5,259 nt of DNA. Origin: Streptosporangiaceae bacterium. Lineage in GTDB: Bacteria > Actinomycetota > Actinomycetes > Streptosporangiales > Streptosporangiaceae. Both the position numbers and the translations under genes were made by a program. Below are positions 1 to 5,259 of this stretch, one piece after another. The notes under the pieces were generated by a model that was given only the letters and a program-made list of their open reading frames with translations, had not been told where the DNA came from and searched no databases. Where the stretch lies: NCBI GenBank assembly GCA_030045175.1, contig JASIBM010000681.1, positions 1-5,259 of the forward strand. The letters are read 5' to 3'. Every line of letters begins with the position of its first letter. Positions within the stretch are counted from its first letter, which is position 1.

Positions 1-1
1 G

Positions 2-175
2 GCGGCGGCGGCGCTGGGGTAGAACCGCATGTTCTCTGGCCTGGGCGGCATGGCCGGGCAGCTCGGCCGGCAGTAGATCCCCGTCGTCGTGACCGCGGTG
101 AAGAACCAGCCGTCGAACCTCGGGTCCTTCGACCGCACCGCCCTGACGCAGCGCTCGGTGTCGGTGTGCACCTAG
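2..175 (+). pseudogene. Decayed 3' end of an unidentified protein gene
   Basis: In frame 2 nearly every codon ends in G or C and the translation has a normal amino acid mix, ending in a stretch of 32 open codons (IPVVVTAVKNQPSNLGSFDR and onward to SVSVCT) closed by TAG at 173-175. The frame is broken by TAG at 20-22 and again at 74-76. Each internal stop is one C-to-T change away from CAG (Gln), so simple point decay would explain both. The other two forward frames read as arginine-rich shadow protein or hit stops. I do not recognise the family. The gene continues beyond the left edge, so its size and any further damage are unknown. Recoding of TAG or base-call errors are less likely alternatives. 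I infer a pseudogene because two stops in under 60 codons are hard to reconcile with function. Confidence 0.45.
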
Positions 176-358
176 CCAGCTTCGGCGCTCACCCCCCACC
201 TGGTCTAGCGAAAATGCGACATGGCAGCGCCAGCGAGAATACGGCCACGAGCGGGAATGCCTGCGCGCTCGAGCCAAAGGCGGAGCCGGAGGCGAGCGGG
301 AAGAGGAGCGCCCGGAGGCGAGCGGGAAGGCCAGCGCGGCAGGATTTGCTAACCTCTA
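176..358. other. Intergenic leader upstream of the exporter operon
   Basis: This non-coding gap separates the decayed upstream frame from the first exporter gene and should hold the operon promoter. It is less uniformly GC-rich than the genes, with small A-rich spots near 210-214 and 236-240. A TAnnnT hexamer (TAACCT, 350-355) could be a -10 element, but no convincing -35 is found at the proper distance. A 6-base inverted repeat (CGAGCG 248-253 with CGCTCG 266-271) is too weak to call an operator or terminator, and no T-run follows it. No tRNA or riboswitch is evident. Confidence 0.5.
286..329. repeat. Two 18-bp direct repeats, period 26 bp
   Basis: The 18-base unit CCGGAGGCGAGCGGGAAG occurs at 286-303 and again, identical, at 312-329. 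Its core CGAGCGGGAA is also found at 248-257, giving a third partial copy. The repeat lies just upstream of the exporter gene. It could be a tandem regulator binding region or a slippage duplication. Nothing in the sequence decides between these. Confidence 0.6.
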
Positions 359-2125
359 ATGTCCCCCTCAACGACTAGGAGCGCGTTCTCTTTGCTAATC
401 AGACTGCTCCGAGTGCACTTGCGGCCGTACCGCAGGGACGTGCTGCTCGTCATGGTGCTCCAGTTGATGCAGACGCTGGCCACCTTGTACCTGCCGACGC
501 TCAACGCCGACATCATCGACAACGGCGTCGTGACCGGCGACACCCATTACATCTGGAGCCGGGGCGGCCTGATGCTGGCGGTCGCGCTCGTGCAGATCGT
601 GTGCTCGGTGGGCGCGGTGTACTTCGGCGCCAGGACCGCGATGGCGCTCGGCAGGGACGTGCGGCTGGCGCTGTTCGGCCGGGTGCAAGAGTTCTCGGCG
701 CGCGAGGTGGCGCACTTCGGCGCGCCGTCGCTGATCACCAGGAACACCAATGACGTCCAGCAGGTGCAGATGCTGGCGATCATGACGTTCACGCTGATGG
801 TGTCCGCGCCGATCATGTGCGTCGGCGGCGTCATCTTGGCGCTGAACCAGAACGTGAAGCTTTCATCCCTGCTGCTGGTCGCCGTTCCCGCACTCGGCGT
901 CGTGGTCGCGCTGATCATCTCCAAGATGCGGCCGTTGTTCCGGCAGATGCAGGTGCGGATTGACGAGATCAACCGGGTCATGCGCGAGCAGATCAGCGGC
1001 GTCAGGGTGATCCGCGCGTTCGTCAGGGAGCCGGCCGAGCGGGCCAGGTTCGGCGTGGCGAACACCGACCTGTACGACGTGTCGCTGGGCACCGGCAGGC
1101 TGATGGCGCTGATGTTCCCCTCGGTCATGCTGGTGCTGAACCTGTCCAGCATCGCGGTGCTCTGGTTCGGCGGCCACCTGGTGGCCGACGGCGGCATGCC
1201 GGTGGGCGCGCTGACCGCGTACCTGACCTACCTGCTTCAGATCCTGATGTCGGTCATGATGGCGACCTTCATGTTCGTGATGGTGCCCCGCGCCGAGGTG
1301 TGCGCCGAGCGGATCGTGGAGGTGCTCGACACCGAGCCGGCCGTTCTGCCGCCCGCGCGGGCTGTGCCGGTCGGCGCCCAGCGCGGCCGGCTCGAGCTGC
1401 GCGCGGTGGAGTTCGGCTATCCGGGCGCGCAGCAGCCGGTGCTGTGCGACATCAGCCTGGTCGCCGAGCCAGGCCAGGTGACCGCGATTATCGGCGGCAC
1501 CGGCAGCGGCAAGACCACGCTTGTCAACCTCATCCCCAGGCTGTTCGACGTGACCAAGGGCGCCGTCCTCGTGGACGGCGTGGACGTGCGCGACATCGAC
1601 CCGGCGGTGCTGTCTGGCCTGATCGGCCTGGTGCCGCAGCGGCCGTACCTGTTCTCGGGCACGATCGCGTCGAACCTGCGCTACGGCAAGCCGGACGCGA
1701 CCGAGGCCGAGCTCTGGCACGCGCTCGAGATCGCCCAGGCACGGGACTTCGTCAGGCGGATGCAGGGCGGGCTGGACGCCAGCATCGCCCAGGGCGGCAC
1801 GAACGTCTCCGGCGGGCAGCGGCAGCGGCTGGCGATCGCCAGGGCGGTGGTACACGAGCCCGAGATCTATCTGTTCGACGACTCCTTCTCGGCCCTGGAC
1901 TACGCCACCGACGCGGCGCTGCGCGGGGCGCTGGCGCGGGAAACGGCGGACGCGACCGTGCTGATCGTCGCGCAGCGGGTCGCCACCATCAGGAACGCGG
2001 ACAAGATCGTGGTCCTGGAGGCAGGCCAGATCGTGGCGACGGGCACGCACCCCGAGCTCATGGCATCGGATCCGACGTACCGGGAGATCGTGCTCTCCCA
2101 GCTCACCGAGCAGGAAGCCGCATGA
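359..2125 (+). CDS. ABC exporter half-transporter, degenerate-site subunit (permease-ATPase fusion)
   Basis: This 588-residue protein is a type IV (exporter-fold) ABC half-transporter of the inner membrane. About six membrane segments occupy residues 27-308, and the ATPase domain follows from about 340 to the end. Visible motifs are Walker A GGTGSGKTT (379-387, Lys385), Q-loop Gln427, a good signature VSGGQ (483-487), Walker B YLFDD (504-508) and D-loop SALD (511-514). The catalytic glutamate position is Asp508 and the H-loop histidine is Gln539 (VAQR), so its own ATP site should hydrolyse poorly. It must pair with the downstream protein, whose start overlaps its stop. It resembles, from memory, mycobacterial Rv1273c. 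The ATG at 359 is the first possible start, since TAA at 350-352 closes the frame. TTG at 392 (577 residues) has a better ribosome site and a more family-like N-terminus. Substrate is unknown; drugs or lipids are usual in the family. Confidence 0.93.
   Translation: MSPSTTRSAFSLLIRLLRVHLRPYRRDVLLVMVLQLMQTLATLYLPTLNADIIDNGVVTGDTHYIWSRGGLMLAVALVQIVCSVGAVYFGARTAMALGRDVRLALFGRVQEFSAREVAHFGAPSLITRNTNDVQQVQMLAIMTFTLMVSAPIMCVGGVILALNQNVKLSSLLLVAVPALGVVVALIISKMRPLFRQMQVRIDEINRVMREQISGVRVIRAFVREPAERARFGVANTDLYDVSLGTGRLMALMFPSVMLVLNLSSIAVLWFGGHLVADGGMPVGALTAYLTYLLQILMSVMMATFMFVMVPRAEVCAERIVEVLDTEPAVLPPARAVPVGAQRGRLELRAVEFGYPGAQQPVLCDISLVAEPGQVTAIIGGTGSGKTTLVNLIPRLFDVTKGAVLVDGVDVRDIDPAVLSGLIGLVPQRPYLFSGTIASNLRYGKPDATEAELWHALEIAQARDFVRRMQGGLDASIAQGGTNVSGGQRQRLAIARAVVHEPEIYLFDDSFSALDYATDAALRGALARETADATVLIVAQRVATIRNADKIVVLEAGQIVATGTHPELMASDPTYREIVLSQLTEQEAA
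377..381 (+). promoter_or_regulatory. Possible ribosome binding site for an alternative TTG start at 392
   Basis: AGGAG lies 10 bases before an in-frame TTG at 392-394. The ATG at 359 has only a weak AGGAT 13 bases upstream. Starting at TTG yields an N-terminus (LIRLLRVHLRPYRR after the initiator) that matches how related exporters commonly begin. The spacing is slightly long, so this is a plausible but not proven start signal. Confidence 0.4.
2112..2117 (+). promoter_or_regulatory. Ribosome binding site for the second exporter gene
   Basis: AGGAAG, inside the last codons of the first exporter gene, precedes the ATG at 2122 by 4 bases. Together with the ATGA overlap of stop and start this supports translational coupling, and it fixes the start at 2122 although the frame stays open far upstream. 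Confidence 0.6.
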
Positions 2126-4182
2126 GCACGGCGCAGGGAGAGCGCGAGAACAGCACCGACGTGCAACCGGCCGCCGAGAGCCAGCCAGGCGTGCAGCTCG
2201 GGCCGGGCGAGCGGCCGACGCCACGGCGGGGCCCCGGCCCCTCCGGCTCGTTCGCTCAGGGACCCGCCCGGTTCATGGGCGGCATGTCCGGGGACAAGGC
2301 GCTGAACTTCGGCGCGTCGAGCCGGCGGCTGCTTGGCATGCTCGCACCGCAGCGCGCCCTGATCGCGCTCGGGCTCGCGATGGGCGTCGCGAGCGTCACG
2401 CTGTCGGTGATCGGGCCGAAGGTGCTCGGCGACGTCGCCAACGCCATCTTCACCGGCGTCATCAGCAGCAAGCTTCCCGCCGGGGCGACCCCTGCGCAGA
2501 TCGCGGCAGGCCTGCGCGCGACCGGCCACGGGGCGCAGGTCAACATGATCAACGCGATGCACCTGGTGCCCGGCCAGGGCGTTAACTTCAGCCAGGTGGG
2601 CCGCACCTTGCTGATCCTCGCCCTGCTGTACGTGGGGGCGGCCGCAACCGGTGTGGTGCAGGGCCGGGTGGTCGCCAGGCTGGTGCAGCGCGCCGTCTAC
2701 ACGATGCGCGAGGAGGTCGAGGCCAAGCTGGCGCGGCTGCCGCTGCGCTACTTCGACCGGCAGCCCAGGGGGGAGATACTCAGCCGGGTCACCAACGACA
2801 TCGACAACCTGGCGCAGTCGCTGCAGCAGACGCTGAGCCAGGCGGTGACCTCGCTGCTCACGATCGTCGGCGTTCTTGTCTTCATGTTCTGGATCTCCTG
2901 GCTGCTCGCGCTCATCGCATTGGTGACGGTCCCGCTCTCGGTCCGGATCGTGATGTGGATAGGCAAGCGAGCCCAGCCGCAGTTCATCAGGCAGTGGTCG
3001 ACGACGGGCAGGCTCAACGGCCATGTCGAGGAGAACATCACCGGGCATTCGCTGGTCAAGGCGTTCGGCCAGACTGACTCGGCGATGGCCACGTTCACCG
3101 AGCAGAACGAGCAGCTGTTCCAGTCCAGCTTCCGCGCTCAGTTCATCTCGGGCACGATCCAGCCAGCGATGATGTTCGCGGGGAACCTGAACTACGTCCT
3201 GGTCGCCGTCGTCGGCGCGCTGCGGGTCGCGGCCGGGGCGCTGGCCTTCGGCGATGTGGTGGCGTTCATCCAGTACTCGCGCCAGTTCAGCCAGCCGCTG
3301 ACCCAGGTCGCGAGCATGGCGAACCTGCTGCAGTCCGGAGTGGCCTCGGCCGAGCGGGTGTTCGCGCTGCTCGATGCCGACGAGCAGGAACCGGACATGG
3401 ACGAGCCCGCCAGGCCGGCGCGGGTGCGCGGCGAGGTCAGTTTCAGCGACGTCTCGTTCAGCTACTTCCCAGACGTGCCGCTGATCGAGCACCTGTCGCT
3501 CGCGGTCAGGCCAGGCCAGACGGTGGCCATCGTCGGGCCGACCGGCGCGGGCAAGACCACGCTGGTGAACCTGCTGATGCGGTTCTACGAGGTCACAAGC
3601 GGCCAGATCACGCTGGACGGGGTCAACATCGCCGAGATGAGCCGGAATGAGCTGCGCTCGCTCACCGGCATGGTGCTCCAGGACGCGTGGTTGTTCGGCG
3701 GCACGATCGCGGAGAACATCGCGTACGGGGCCGACTCAGCGACCCGCGATGAGATCATCGATGCCGCTAAGGCGACTTATGTGGACCGTTTCGTTCAAAT
3801 GCTTCCGGATGGCTATGAAACGGTCATAGATGAAGAGGGCAATAACGTGAGCATGGGGGAGCGGCAGCTGATCACGATCGCCCGCGCGTTCCTGGCCAGG
3901 CCCGCCATCCTCATCCTGGACGAGGCGACGAGCTCGGTGGACACCAGGACCGAGGTGCTCATCCAGCGCGCGATGAGCTCGCTCCGGCAGGGCCGGACGA
4001 GTTTCGTGATCGCGCACCGGCTGTCGACGATCCGCGACGCCGACACGATCTTGGTGATGGAGCACGGCCAGATCGTCGAGCAGGGCACGCATGACGAGCT
4101 GCTGGTCGCAGGCGGCGCTTACGCCAGGCTGTACGCAGCGCAGTTCGCGCAGGCGATGGCCGAGGTGGATGCGCCGGCCTGA
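2122..4182 (+). CDS. ABC exporter half-transporter, catalytic-site subunit (permease-ATPase fusion)
   Basis: This 686-residue partner of the preceding exporter subunit begins with about 60 Pro/Gly/Ser-rich, probably disordered cytoplasmic residues, longer than most half-transporters. Membrane segments follow at about 78-98, 161-184, 241-280 and 344-400. A long polar loop (about 105-157) between the first two probably faces outward. The ATPase domain runs from about 437. It has Walker A GPTGAGKTT (472-480, Lys478), Q-loop Gln520, Walker B ILILDE (596-601, Glu601) and H-loop His632, all intact. The signature is VSMGE (576-580) instead of LSGGQ. This is the reverse pattern of its partner, so the pair should have one active site built from this Walker motif set and the partner's VSGGQ. 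From memory it resembles mycobacterial Rv1272c. The ATGA overlap indicates equal, coupled synthesis. A patch of low-GC codons lies at 3766-3843. Confidence 0.94.
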   Translation: MSTAQGERENSTDVQPAAESQPGVQLGPGERPTPRRGPGPSGSFAQGPARFMGGMSGDKALNFGASSRRLLGMLAPQRALIALGLAMGVASVTLSVIGPKVLGDVANAIFTGVISSKLPAGATPAQIAAGLRATGHGAQVNMINAMHLVPGQGVNFSQVGRTLLILALLYVGAAATGVVQGRVVARLVQRAVYTMREEVEAKLARLPLRYFDRQPRGEILSRVTNDIDNLAQSLQQTLSQAVTSLLTIVGVLVFMFWISWLLALIALVTVPLSVRIVMWIGKRAQPQFIRQWSTTGRLNGHVEENITGHSLVKAFGQTDSAMATFTEQNEQLFQSSFRAQFISGTIQPAMMFAGNLNYVLVAVVGALRVAAGALAFGDVVAFIQYSRQFSQPLTQVASMANLLQSGVASAERVFALLDADEQEPDMDEPARPARVRGEVSFSDVSFSYFPDVPLIEHLSLAVRPGQTVAIVGPTGAGKTTLVNLLMRFYEVTSGQITLDGVNIAEMSRNELRSLTGMVLQDAWLFGGTIAENIAYGADSATRDEIIDAAKATYVDRFVQMLPDGYETVIDEEGNNVSMGERQLITIARAFLARPAILILDEATSSVDTRTEVLIQRAMSSLRQGRTSFVIAHRLSTIRDADTILVMEHGQIVEQGTHDELLVAGGAYARLYAAQFAQAMAEVDAPA
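3784..3825. repeat. Perfect 9-bp inverted repeat inside the exporter gene
   Basis: GACCGTTTC at 3784-3792 is the exact reverse complement of GAAACGGTC at 3817-3825, with a 24-base spacer. On RNA the stem could grow inward by a G-U and a U-A pair. It lies within a stretch of codons (3766-3843) of unusually low third-position GC, and covers residues 555-568, just before the altered signature motif. It could be a chance palindrome, a hairpin affecting translation, or a regulator site. No T-run follows, so it is not a standard terminator. Confidence 0.6.
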
Positions 4183-4183
4183 C

Positions 4184-4777
4184 GTGGAAAGCAGCCACTA
4201 CAGCCTTGTCATCGCGGCTGCCCAGGCCGCGGGCCCGTGCCCGCCTGGGCAGGAGGCGGCATGGGGCCGCCGGGTGCACGGCCTGACCGTGGACCTGCAC
4301 CTGATTGCCCAGCAGGCCAAGCAGGACATCGAGCGGCTGGAGTCGGCGCGGACCTTCATCGCGTTCCTTGAGAAGGTCGAGATCGAGGAGTCGAGCCGCC
4401 GCGGGCTGCTCACGTTGCGCCTTCCCTCGGGCGAGAGCGAGCCGATCCGCACCGAGCAGCAGGACACCGACCGCGGGCGGGCGCTGATCGAGCGTGCTCG
4501 TTCCCTGGAAGGGCGCTGGGTGCTCGTCTACCGGTACAACGAGCGGATGACAGGTCAGCGGCACCAGTCGGTCCGGATGCTGGCGCACCTGATGGACCTC
4601 GGCGTCGACGGCGCCGTGCCCAGCGCCACGGCGAAGAAGATGGTGCTGCACGAGGCAGGTGGCGACGTGGCCCGGGCGCAGCAGGCATGGACCGCCGCCG
4701 GCCTGCCGCCGGCCGGGGCGATCAGCGTCGACCAACTCGAGCAGGTGCGCGCGGCGGCGCGGGAAGCCGGCGGGTAA
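4184..4777 (+). CDS. Conserved-looking protein of unknown function, exporter-linked
   Basis: I do not recognise this 197-residue protein. A GTG start at 4184 lies one base after the exporter stop, suggesting translational coupling; only a distant purine-rich stretch (4162-4168) could serve as a ribosome site. An in-frame GTG at 4274 (167 residues) is the alternative. There is no signal peptide or membrane segment, so it is probably cytoplasmic. Residues 31-65 look helical and charged. Residues 66-118 alternate hydrophobic and charged positions in beta-strand style (GLLTLRLPSG, WVLVYRYNE), which could be a small barrel, but that is only an impression. Residues 146-195 look helical and Ala-rich. 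Third positions are strongly G/C, supporting a real gene. An accessory role for the exporter is possible but rests only on position. Confidence 0.85.
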   Translation: MESSHYSLVIAAAQAAGPCPPGQEAAWGRRVHGLTVDLHLIAQQAKQDIERLESARTFIAFLEKVEIEESSRRGLLTLRLPSGESEPIRTEQQDTDRGRALIERARSLEGRWVLVYRYNERMTGQRHQSVRMLAHLMDLGVDGAVPSATAKKMVLHEAGGDVARAQQAWTAAGLPPAGAISVDQLEQVRAAAREAGG

Positions 4778-4789
4778 GGACCAGACGCC

Positions 4790-4796
4790 AGGAGGT
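4790..4796 (+). promoter_or_regulatory. Strong Shine-Dalgarno site for the B3/B4 domain gene
   Basis: AGGAGGT is an almost full anti-16S match and ends 5 bases before the ATG at 4802. It is the strongest ribosome site in the window, so this gene may be translated more independently than the overlapping genes before it. It settles the start at 4802. Confidence 0.85.
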
Positions 4797-4801
4797 CATC
4801 A

Positions 4802-5259
4802 ATGCCTGACCGCGCCGCGCTCGGGGAGTTCCTGGCCGGCAGCCATGTCGACGCCGCGGTGTTCGCGCTGCGGCCCGACTACCGTGCCCTGCTGCTGGCC
4901 GTCGGCGGGCTCGTCCCCGGCCCGAGCGACCAGGCGAGCGACGCGCTGCTCCAGGCGGCCGAGGCCGCAGCCCGCCAGGCGCTGCGCGACCGGCCGGCCG
5001 AGCAGCTCCCGCACGTGGCGGCGTGGCGGGAGGCTTACCTGGCATTCCGGGCTAAGCCGCAGCGCACTCGCAACAGCCTGGAGGCGCTGATGCGCCGCGC
5101 GGCGTCAGGGCTGCCCCGCGTGAACCGGCTCACCGACCTGTACAACGCGATCTCGGTGCTGCACCAGGTCCCGGTCGGCGGGGAGGACCTCACCCGCTAC
5201 GCAGGCGCGCCGCGGCTGCTCCGCGCCACCGGCACTGAGCCGTTCGACACCGTGGCCGA
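4802..5259 (+). CDS. Stand-alone B3/B4 domain protein (PheRS beta-related), 3' end cut by window
   Basis: The frame is open from ATG 4802 to the window end, giving 152 residues of an incomplete protein; relatives are usually somewhat over 200 residues. Residues 71-152 match, from memory, the B3/4 fold family (COG3382, Pfam B3_4): WREAYLAFRAKPQRTRNSLE (75-94), then LPRVNRLTDLYNAISVLHQV (104-123), PVGGEDL (124-130) and a following GTEPF (144-148). In phenylalanyl-tRNA synthetase beta this domain hydrolyses wrongly made Tyr-tRNA(Phe). The free-standing version has no settled role, and tRNA proofreading in trans is an inference. The N-terminal 70 residues are Ala-rich and helical. There is no signal peptide, so it is cytoplasmic. 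It sits 24 bases after the unknown gene with no terminator between, so it is probably co-transcribed, though a functional link to the exporter is not evident. Confidence 0.85.
   Translation, partial: MPDRAALGEFLAGSHVDAAVFALRPDYRALLLAVGGLVPGPSDQASDALLQAAEAAARQALRDRPAEQLPHVAAWREAYLAFRAKPQRTRNSLEALMRRAASGLPRVNRLTDLYNAISVLHQVPVGGEDLTRYAGAPRLLRATGTEPFDTVA

Noticed and set aside
248..271. Inverted repeat CGAGCG/CGCTCG as a possible terminator
   Set aside because: The stem is only 6 bases with a 12-base loop and has no T-run after it.
166..378. 70-residue plus-strand open frame across the leader
   Set aside because: The frame is open from base 1 and overlaps the exporter start; its product is low-complexity and Arg/Ala-rich, no ribosome site is seen, and frame 2 has the better coding signal for the first 175 bases.
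1300..2121. Upstream extension of the second exporter reading frame, open back to 1300
   Set aside because: Its translation is Arg/Gly/Ala-rich shadow of the first exporter ATPase domain. The ATGA overlap and AGGAAG site place the real start at 2122.
863..2224. 453-residue minus-strand open frame
   Set aside because: It is antisense to the exporter gene with clear motifs, and its Arg/His/Asp-rich composition is typical of antisense frames in GC-rich DNA.
1900..3492. 530-residue minus-strand open frame
   Set aside because: It spans the junction of both exporter genes in antisense, has shadow-like composition and no recognisable domain.
3959..4735. 258-residue minus-strand open frame
   Set aside because: It is antisense to the exporter C-terminus and the unknown gene, both of which have better third-position bias on the plus strand.
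4659..5090. 143-residue plus-strand open frame overlapping the B3/B4 gene
   Set aside because: It runs in another frame across the real stop at 4777 and the B3/B4 gene; the product is Arg/Pro/Ser-rich, whereas the 4802 frame has a strong ribosome site and family motifs.

Overview
The window is a high-GC segment with strong G/C preference at third codon positions, ATG and GTG starts, tightly packed co-directional genes, and proteins resembling actinobacterial families. This points to an actinomycete (Actinomycetota). Genus cannot be settled by reading. Frequent AGG arginine codons set it somewhat apart from a typical Streptomyces, but that is only an impression.

Layout: positions 2-175 look like the decayed 3' end of a protein gene on the + strand, with coding-type third positions but two internal TAG stops. 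Positions 176-358 are a non-coding leader with a short purine-rich direct repeat and no clear terminator. Positions 359-2125 and 2122-4182 encode two half-size ABC exporters, each with membrane and ATPase parts, joined by a 4-base ATGA overlap. Positions 4184-4777 encode an unrecognised 197-residue protein starting one base after the exporter stop. From 4802 to the window end, behind a strong ribosome binding site, is the 5' part of a gene for a stand-alone B3/B4 (PheRS beta editing-like) domain protein. All genes lie on the + strand and probably form one transcription unit.

The two ABC proteins are evidently the halves of one heterodimeric exporter. The first has an intact LSGGQ-type signature but has lost the catalytic Walker B glutamate (Asp) and the H-loop histidine (Gln). 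The second keeps the glutamate and histidine but has a degenerate signature (VSMGE). Paired, they give one catalytic and one degenerate ATP site, as in TM287/288-type transporters and, from memory, mycobacterial Rv1273c/Rv1272c. Substrate cannot be read from the sequence.

I see no wholly new system. The best oddities are a roughly 78-base patch of atypical codon use in the second exporter gene that carries a perfect 9-base inverted repeat, the pseudogene remnant, the doubtful start of the first exporter gene, and the unknown gene coupled to the exporter.
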